From assembly GCA_944470555.2 (NCBI GenBank), contig OX104134.1, positions 7,853,248 to 7,917,247 of the forward strand: a DNA stretch of 64,000 nucleotides, read 5' to 3'. Positions within the stretch are counted from its first letter, which is position 1, and every line of letters starts with the position of its first letter. This DNA comes from Heterobilharzia americana (lineage: Eukaryota > Platyhelminthes > Trematoda > Strigeidida > Schistosomatidae). The position numbers and the translations under genes were made by a program. Below are positions 57,373 through 64,000 of this stretch, one piece after another. The notes beneath the pieces are model-generated. The model worked only from the letters and a program-made list of their open reading frames with translations. It ran no database searches and had not been told where the DNA came from.

Positions 57373-58175
57373 TTTGACGAAAGTTGAGGACATTGAAAAC
57401 TTCGATATGTAGTTTATATATCTGCATCAGTGGAATACGATACTGTTTTTGAACCTCACTAGTTATTAAGGGCCGAAGAACTGGACAAAACTAAGGATGA
57501 TGTACGGACATTTGCTGAGAGATGTGAAGACAGAGCAATTATGTCAAAGTTTATAGTGATCTTTAGGAAACCAAGTGCTGACAGTTTTGAAGGCGTTTAA
57601 CACCTTCCAGCCTTCTGCACTGTGCAAAGTTACGCCTTCATTGGTTAGCTGAGTACGGTTTTCCTCCTTACTGTCAAAAGTGATGTCTTCTTGGGATACC
57701 CGAAAAAGAAATTTTATTAGTGATATTGATGTGTCACCGCAGAGGTTAACGAAAATCTGGTTGAAACTAGTCACAGCCATTCTGAAAACTAAAATCTAAC
57801 TTCAACTTTGTTGAATACAATTATAGAAACAATACTGCTGGGATCAGAAGACCATAAAACATGCGACTGCCATTTTCGGGCTGAACTTATCTAACACAGT
57901 CTTCACATTGGGAAGGCAGCATTAGCATGGACTGCTAGTCATCTACGGGAAATACCATACAACTGTCGCACTTCACTCAGCAAACAGTAAGACTTCCCCT
58001 AGAAACTCATATGACAGTATAGCCATTTACACTATTATTGTAACTGCTTTTCATTTTATCACCATCCGAAAATGTTTCTAATACAGTAGAACCCTAAGGA
58101 ACAAATGTTCCTGTCACCATAGTTCCTTGGGTCATTGTGTTAAGTCCGACGACCGTGTCAAGGTAGCAGTTATTG
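57373..58175 (-). mobile_element. Old antisense SR2-like element, part 2 (5' end)
   Basis: On the minus strand 58175-57850 follows the 5' end of the SR2-like element: AACCTTGACGTGGTCAT is paralleled by CCTTGACACGGTCGTCGG, then CCCAAGGAACTATGG, AAAAGCAGTTACAATAATAG, TGTAAATGGCTATACTGTC, GATGACTAGCAGTCCATGCT. It is much diverged. The open frames at 57544-57780 and 58127-58372 fall inside this relic and are not genes. Together with 52605-54200 it forms one element split by B2. Confidence 0.7.
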
Positions 58176-58530
58176 ATTGGGAGAAATCATGGAGACTGAC
58201 TATACCATATATAAAGACACTAACTGCGGGTATGAACAACCTAAAAAAGTTTAGCCACATAACTAAGGTTCAAGAGCTGAAAGTGCTACATATGCATTTT
58301 TGGACTGACTGGAAAGGGCTGACAGAACACTGTCCGATTAATTTAGTACAATGCTACCATACAGTTGATTAAGAACTAATTCAGCGAAGAAAATTTTTTT
58401 TTCGACGATATCATTTTATAAAGCTGTACAATCATATCATAAACATATAACAGTCTATTACAAAACATCATTAACTTAGTGCTAAAAACCGCAATCAAGA
58501 ATGCAAAGTAGAACTCTTGACAAGATTGAC

Positions 58531-58533
<3 letters not shown>

Positions 58534-58620
<87 letters not shown>
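58534..58620. repeat. (AT)n microsatellite
   Basis: About 40 AT units with one slip (ATTATAT at about 58611), in an HMGR intron close to the next exon. Confidence 0.95.
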
Positions 58621-58798
58621 CCTCGTGTACTGAGCTATGAAAAGCAACTTCATACTGAGATAAACTGTCCTTCAGGATGAATCACTTACGCATTCATGGA
58701 ACTATCTTAAATAGTGGTAGGTTTAAATTCTGTGTGGATTACATGGAAATATTTTCGAAATATGAATACTTGGTGAGCGAAAGTACGTTAACACTTAC

Positions 58799-58939
58799 TT
58801 TATCAATGCAGTAGATTCGTCTTTTCGATCGTGCTGGAATATTGTTCATCTCGTTTGAATGTCTTAATAAGTCCGAAGATTCCCTTAGTTGTTCAGTGAG
58901 TAGAGCATCATTTTTTGAAGGTAAATCTAAGTTAATCAA
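58799..58939 (-). CDS. HMGCR: HMG-CoA reductase, linker exon upstream
   Basis: A 47-codon exon, phase 0 at both ends (acceptor AATTAATTTCAG|TT, donor GATAAA|GTAAGT). It encodes LINLDLPSKNDALLTEQLRE, SSDLLRHSNEMNNIPARSKR and RIYCIDK. It is hydrophilic, as expected between the last membrane segment and the catalytic domain. It is separated from the next exon (44251) by a 14.5-kb intron that holds the SR2-like element, B2 and their debris. Assignment rests on strand, phase and adjacency to the exon at 59101. I infer rather than see that it joins the exon at 44251. Confidence 0.7.
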
Positions 58940-59100
58940 CTGAAATTAATTGATTTGTGTAGTCTGATTCGTCTGTAAAGTAGCAACCCAAGTAAAAAGT
59001 AGCCAACCAAATTTATATCGATAACTCGCGAAAAATCACACAGAAAATTATAGATACCAGTTGTCTCGTGAGCAGAAACATTTAGTAGGACAGATCTTAC

Positions 59101-59341
59101 TTCGGAGGGACTTGATTGGCTTTCAGAAGGACCATTCAGATCCGAGTAATGATTATTTATGTGAAGTATTATTAAACCGATAAGTATTATGGTAACAGTA
59201 TGCTGTTTAGCATCGGAAAAATTTGGCTTCATAGAATGGGTTGCAAGGTTATGCATGTTTACGGGGGACCGTCCCATGTAGGAAGAATGATGAGATGAGC
59301 ACGAATAACTGCGACGACGCGTTGAGCTAGTTAGTTTCTCG
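59101..59341 (-). CDS. HMGCR: HMG-CoA reductase, exon with a late membrane segment
   Basis: A 241-nt exon between acceptor GTTTTTAATTTAG|C and donor TCCGAA|GTAAGA; it starts one base into a codon boundary and ends in phase 0. It encodes EKLTSSTRRRSYSCSSHHSS, MGRSPVNMHNLATHSMKPNF, SDAKQHTVTIILIGLIILHI, NNHYSDLNGPSESQSSPSE. The HTVTIILIGLIILHI stretch is a single short membrane segment, fitting the last one of class I reductases, followed by a glycosylation-type and Ser-rich lumen/linker stretch. Alternative: the frame stays open past the donor to 58936, so a retained-intron reading exists, but the donor and the next exon's acceptor support splicing (161-bp intron). Confidence 0.68.
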
Positions 59342-59344
59342 CTA

Positions 59345-60445
59345 AATTAAAAACAAAGAATGATATTAGATGGTCTTTTTCCAGATAGAAAACGTTAGGG
59401 GAAACCTTAAGTCTTTAAATTTTAATAAGCTAATGAAACTCAACAATGTACATCAAAAATTTGCATATAAGCCTAGAAAAACTACACTAATTGAACACGA
59501 CATTGTATAGTGTCGTAATTTGTCTTCTAATACTCATGAGCTTAAAAGAAGCACACTAGCAGTGATACCAAATTTTGGACGGTATAAAAACTATCGAAAG
59601 CATCACGAGATTATACTACAGGATCTCCACATGGAGATGTTCAATCTTGAAGGACACCAAGTCACTTAGTTTCACATACAGATGGTAAGCCCTATCGTAT
59701 GACTACGATTGGTAATATTGTATTTCATTTCTCAACAGTGAATTTAATATTTAAAAAATATGCATCACAGTATTATGCTTATGTTTGCTTTTGGTGATGA
59801 TGCACAAGACATTTTACCGAAGATTATCCGCTACTCTCAAAAAGCAAGAGGTTTTCTTTTGTAGCAATATTTTAGACTTCCCAGCTACAACATTTAGATT
59901 ACTAACCATATGACTGTATGAAACTGATGGCTTGAACTTAATGATCATGATAAGATACTATTCAGCTTAAAAACTTTTAAAAATCAAAATTGAAGAGAAA
60001 TGTTGAGATCCAACCCTGGTCAATCTTTGAATTTTTCAGCAGAATATCAATTAGGAGCCCAAACATTGAGGGATTTTAGGGAACTTTTCATTCACAGAAA
60101 TGTAATCGAATTTAAGTACACTGATCGCAAAATACTCACTCACCAATAGAATCCCTTGACTACAGATTGCTGATAGGTTAATAATAAATGGATCCTCAAA
60201 TCGCCTATGTTAAAAACAACTAGCGTATCACGAATCTACTTGCAACATATGTTTTCACGCAGTAATAACTCATTAAACAGAGTAATTTCTCAGGCAAAAT
60301 AACTTCTCATGATCACATTAACAATCAAAATTTTAAGTCACAACAGAGCAAGATCAGCTGCCTTCAAGGAATCTAAAAATATCCAAGTTAAGAAGTTCAG
60401 CAACCTTATGGAAGAAAAATATTCCGTTGGAAATAATAAGGTTTA
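59345..60445. other. Upstream HMGR intron or flank
   Basis: No N-terminal membrane exon of HMGR and no repeat could be recognised. The earlier exons probably lie beyond the window or in sequence I could not resolve. Confidence 0.4.
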
Positions 60446-60449
60446 TACT

Positions 60450-60630
60450 GGGTGATGACTGAAGGTGAGATTAAAATCTGGACTACGACCGGATTCGAAA
60501 CAGCGACAACCGGGTTCGGGTCCGAATCCGGCCGTGGTCAAGATTTTCATCTTACCTTCAATCATCATCCAGTATGAATGCTAGTCTGCCGAACTACGGC
60601 TATCTCAGATAGTCAAATGATAATCAATAA
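60450..60630. repeat. tRNA-derived hairpin SINE
   Basis: Arms of about 60 bases: TACTGGGTGATGACTGAAGGTG...GACTACGACCGGATTCG against CGAATCCGGCCGTGGTC...TACCTTCAATCATCATCCAGTA. The loop is only about 12-20 bases, so almost the entire unit can fold as one hairpin with B-box sequence in both arms. The tail (CTCAGATAGTCAAATGATAAT) matches the SINE at 7.3 kb. The D-arm/anticodon part seen at 8956-9029 is missing. Confidence 0.75.
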
Positions 60631-60689
60631 TAAGATTACCAATACCATATCACCAATAATCGGATAAATCAAAATGGGCTTTCAATCTG

Positions 60690-61790
60690 CCGACTAGAAT
60701 CTCAAGCTCAGAAGCAAAGGTACTGGAGAATGGCCTTAACTTCAGTGTAGTCGCTAATGAACTGAAATCAGAAGATGCCACTCCTAAAACAGAAATACCA
60801 TTAAGTTCAGTAGACAAGACAACTACAGATGAGGTGCGAACACAATGTACACTAACGCTAAAACGATAGAAAACGAAACCAAATTTACCAAAACCAGAAA
60901 GAGAAGCTCTTTAAAACCATCTAAATGATGACAATATACTAATTACGAAATCCAATAGTGGCAACTTAATGATTGTGGTGGACAGATCTGGTTAGATTTG
61001 CGAAGCAAACAAAAATACAGAAACAGGGCCATATGAAGAAATTAAGAAACCAGTTGACACTATTATGAATAGGATTATGAAATCCACAGATCTAATACAC
61101 CGAATGGAGCTGTTCCTAGGTGAGTCAATAGGGTTTGATTTAATGCCGAAAACTAACAATCACAGTAGATTTCATTGCACTATCAAGATTCATAAGCTGA
61201 GTTATCCCATCAGACTCATAACAGATTTTTGAAACACTGACTTATAGGTTATCTAAACATTTAAAGATGGTGCTACGTCTGATAAGGAAATATTCAAAAT
61301 CTCAACTTACTCTTATGAATTAAAGTATAGATTAGAAGACATACAAATACATAACAATGAAAAGACGGTTGGTTTGGATTTAACTAGACTTTACACTAAT
61401 AAACCAATCAATGTGACTCTGGAGGCACGTAGAAATTGACTCAATGATAACTATGAGCTTAAACACTGAACTAAGGTTCCAATCAAGGAAATCATGCTAG
61501 GAGTGGATTTATGCCTGACGTTCGGTTTCAAAATACAACACATGAACAAATGAATGGAGCAGCCCTAGCATCACCGATATCCCCTATCGTCCCCCTTGGC
61601 CCTGCTCCATGGATATGGTTTAAATACGTAGAGTACATATTAAGAGCACTGAAAATTGGAGCACAATAATAGGTTCTTTCAATACAGACATTTAGTAGTG
61701 AAAGCAGTTCGACTCACTTACAACTTACTAAGTAAAAAAGGTGAGTTAGCGATGATGCATTGCAAGATAAAACGAAAACAAACAGATCAG
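60690..61790 (+). pseudogene. Penelope-like reverse transcriptase remnant
   Basis: Scattered frames give DDNILITKSNSGNLMIVVDR (60931 on), MELFLGESIGFDLMPKTNNH then SRFHCTIKIHKLSYPIRLIT, KYRLEDIQIHNNEKTVGLDL with TRLYTN (Penelope FTN/FTS-type motif A), and GAALASPISPIVPLGPAPW (the G-x-AMGSPxSPivA motif). This is the core of a Penelope RT, more N-terminal than the piece at 16 kb. Stops and frameshifts occur every 30-60 codons, so it is inactive. The tRNA hairpin lies immediately upstream. Confidence 0.75.
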
Positions 61791-61817
61791 AGTAAATAAG
61801 AAAACTGTCCATTTGAA

Positions 61818-64000
61818 TAATTATTATTATTTGTCTCTTGGGTTCCTAGTGGAACATGGAGCTTCAGTAGCACGCCTCCATTTCACTCTCTTCTCTGTAG
61901 TCTCTTGAACCTGGCTCCACGACTGACCACAAGTTTTCATTTCTTCCTCACACAAGCTCCTCCATGTCACCCTCGTCTCAGACGCCCAACTCGTCGTTTC
62001 CCCTTTAGATTTCACTCGAGGGCCTGGTCCGACGCGAGATGTCACCGAATGGTCTTCTTAGTGTATGTCCAATCCATCTCCACTTTCCTCCGCATATTTG
62101 TTGGGCTATGGGTTCTTGGTTGGTTCGGTGTCGGCCAGTCAGAGTTTCTTGTTGCTTATTCTTCTTATTCTAGCCATCTGATCTCCATCTTCAGTATTGA
62201 GTGAGAGTAGGCGGCAACTGTTGATGAATGTCTGTAGTTTGTTGGAAGTGCTTTTCGTGACTCGCCAAGTTTCCGAACCATATAAGAGCACTGACCTGAC
62301 TAATATTAGTGTTGTAAATCCCAATCTTGTTCTTTATGCTGAGTGCAGTGCAGTAGATCTCCACACTGATTATTTCAGATTCATGAGGACCTGTCTTGCT
62401 TTCTGATCCTGGCTTTGACATTCTCATCTGTGCCGCCGCCGCCTGTAGTTGAAACGATGCTGCCTAGGTAGGTGTGTGTGAAAGAGACTACTTCCTTTAG
62501 GTTTCTCCCATTCACGGTGATTGGTGCCTCTTGTTGTTGATGCTGTTGTTGGTTGGGTATCTTCATCACTTCCGTCTTCTCTACATTCACTTGAAGTCCC
62601 GTTTTCGCTGCCCTGCCTCTTCTGTCAACTTGTTGGTTTTCTCCTGTAGATCTTTGAGTTTGTGCTACAAGACATTAGACATAAATCATCGTCATCGGCA
62701 AAATCCGAATTTCCTGGGGTCTTTTCATCGGTCCAGCCAGCGCATGCTCATCTTCTCGCTCCTCATGATTTGCTTCACGATCCAGTCCAGTCGACCACAA
62801 TCAGGAAGATCATGGGTGATGGTAGGCGGCAGCCTTGTCTTACTTCTGTCTTAACTTCAAAGGGGTCACTGAGCTTTCCATTGTGAATCACTCGACATGT
62901 AGCACCATACAGCATATATCTGTTGAATGAGGTTGATAGAGATTTGTGGCAACTGCCTGACAAATTACTGACAAAGTAACTTGGATAGGAGCTTTATAGG
63001 TAAAAAGATTTTATTGATCTCATTAGGCAAAACAATTGAGTTCACCGAAACTCTTGCAATGATTGCGAGGTCGAATAAGTGAGTCAAAGTAGTTGGGCAG
63101 GACCGATAAGACTGTCCTAGCACAAAAACTTAACTAAACCAAGAGTAGTAGATCCTAATAAGACAAAGAATTAGAGGAAAAACTCGGTTATAGCTACGCA
63201 TGCAGTTACACACAACCATACAACAATGAGGGATACAGTAAGTATTAAAAAACAACTTCAGATGGATGAAAAAATAAATTGAGGATGGAATCTCTGCTAA
63301 TCAAATCAACACCAGATAGTTTCAACCGAAGTGACTCAGCACCTGTTCCAGATATGTAGAAAATCCCATTACACGATATCAAAAAAGAGAATCAGAACTA
63401 TATAAACTTAGTCTCGAGGTTGTGGGATTTTTTGATATGAATATGGATAATGATCTGCGAAACACAGTCCGGTAAATAATAATTTAATAAACAGACTAAA
63501 AGGGAATTGAAGTCAGGCGCATTCAGTAGATATCTAGTGTCTTTAATTTTATTGGCTTACTCATCTAGAAATGAATACATGTTGTTCAATTCCTATCGGT
63601 TACAACTATTTGAAACATCGTGTATAAATATACACTAAGTGATTGATGTTTCCTTCCACTTAATTTGATTATTGGTGCAGTGAAATGCTCAAAGCCCTAT
63701 ATGAACAGCTACTACTGAACGTTTTGTAAATTTTTCTGAACGCATCTTCTCCAGAGATTCGATTTATAGTTTATCTTTTATTTTCACTTTGAATTTTCAG
63801 TGACTAATAATTTTCATCCACATAACATGATAGTCATACAGACAAATGAGAAAAATATGTACAGAAAATACTGCAAGATGATTTACGTTGCTGAATATCA
63901 CATGGAAGTCACTACATTGTGCTTTCTGCACAGCATGCTGTGAAACATCACGTGACAAATCGATTCAGTTCACAATTCACATGCTTCTTTTCCACGAACT
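61818..64000 (-). mobile_element. Inverted copy of the B6 composite (right arm), continues past the window
   Basis: This is the reverse complement of 40484-42664 with constant coordinate sum 104484 and no gap. 61818-62955 is B6 (RT 3' half, same frameshifts); 62955-64000 is the same unidentified insert sequence. Its TAA tail has about four units and then unrelated flank (TTCAAATGGACAG on its coding side), different from the flank at 42720. The outer flank cannot be seen because the copy runs off the window. Confidence 0.95.

Noticed and set aside
57544..58372. Open frames 57544-57780 (minus) and 58127-58372 (plus) as host genes
   Set aside because: Both lie within the diverged antisense 5' region of an SR2-like element.

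Overview
The window looks like a repeat-rich, A/T-rich piece of a trematode genome, most likely a blood fluke (Schistosoma or a close relative). The evidence is: tRNA-headed short repeats carrying hammerhead-ribozyme motifs (the schistosome Sm-alpha type); a 3.9-kb RTE-clade retrotransposon that fits the schistosome SR2/SjR2 lineage; Penelope-like elements with GIY-YIG domains; and spliced host exons with large introns. I cannot name the species. Most of the sequence is transposon debris, and host coding sequence is under 2 kb.

Two host genes can be supported. (1) A plus-strand three-exon gene (23198-32303) encodes a tetraspan membrane protein of about 227 residues. Its exon phases match, but an in-frame TGA lies at the end of the third membrane segment. 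(2) Four minus-strand exons (59341 down to 42804, all joined in phase 0) belong to 3-hydroxy-3-methylglutaryl-CoA reductase: a membrane segment, linker exons, and the start of the catalytic domain ending at the conserved CCE just before VIGY. The rest of the catalytic domain and the N-terminal membrane exons were not found.

Layout. 1-1.9 kb: ribozyme SINE debris. 1.9-5.06 kb: RTE-like element 'B1' with an 11-bp target-site duplication. 5.1-10.5 kb: ribozyme motifs, Penelope fragments and tRNA-like foldback repeats. 10.56-13.6 kb: minus-strand B3, full of microsatellites born from its own coding sequence. 13.6-20.1 kb: Penelope-like cluster. 20.1-33.4 kb: tetraspan gene, with an inverted repeat and a SINE in intron 1. 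33.5-35.15 kb: B4. 35.9-37.5 kb: SINE and ribozyme-SINE cluster. 38.5-42.7 kb: assembly gap, then B5, a 1.9-kb insert and B6. 42.8-44.3 kb: HMGR exons. 44.95-48.87 kb: near-complete SR2-like element with a 12-bp TSD. 50-58.2 kb: older SR2 wreckage, into which B2 (54217-57356) inserted with a 16-bp TSD. 58.8-59.3 kb: HMGR exons. 60.4-61.8 kb: tRNA hairpin and Penelope RT. 61.8-64 kb: gap-free reverse-complement copy of 40484-42664.

Family B is the most informative system here. Its single EN-RT frame ends in the first TAA of its own TAA-repeat tail, so it has no 3' UTR. Different B copies show successive stages of microsatellite growth from seeds in its coding sequence. One composite B copy is duplicated in inverted orientation with perfectly colinear coordinates.
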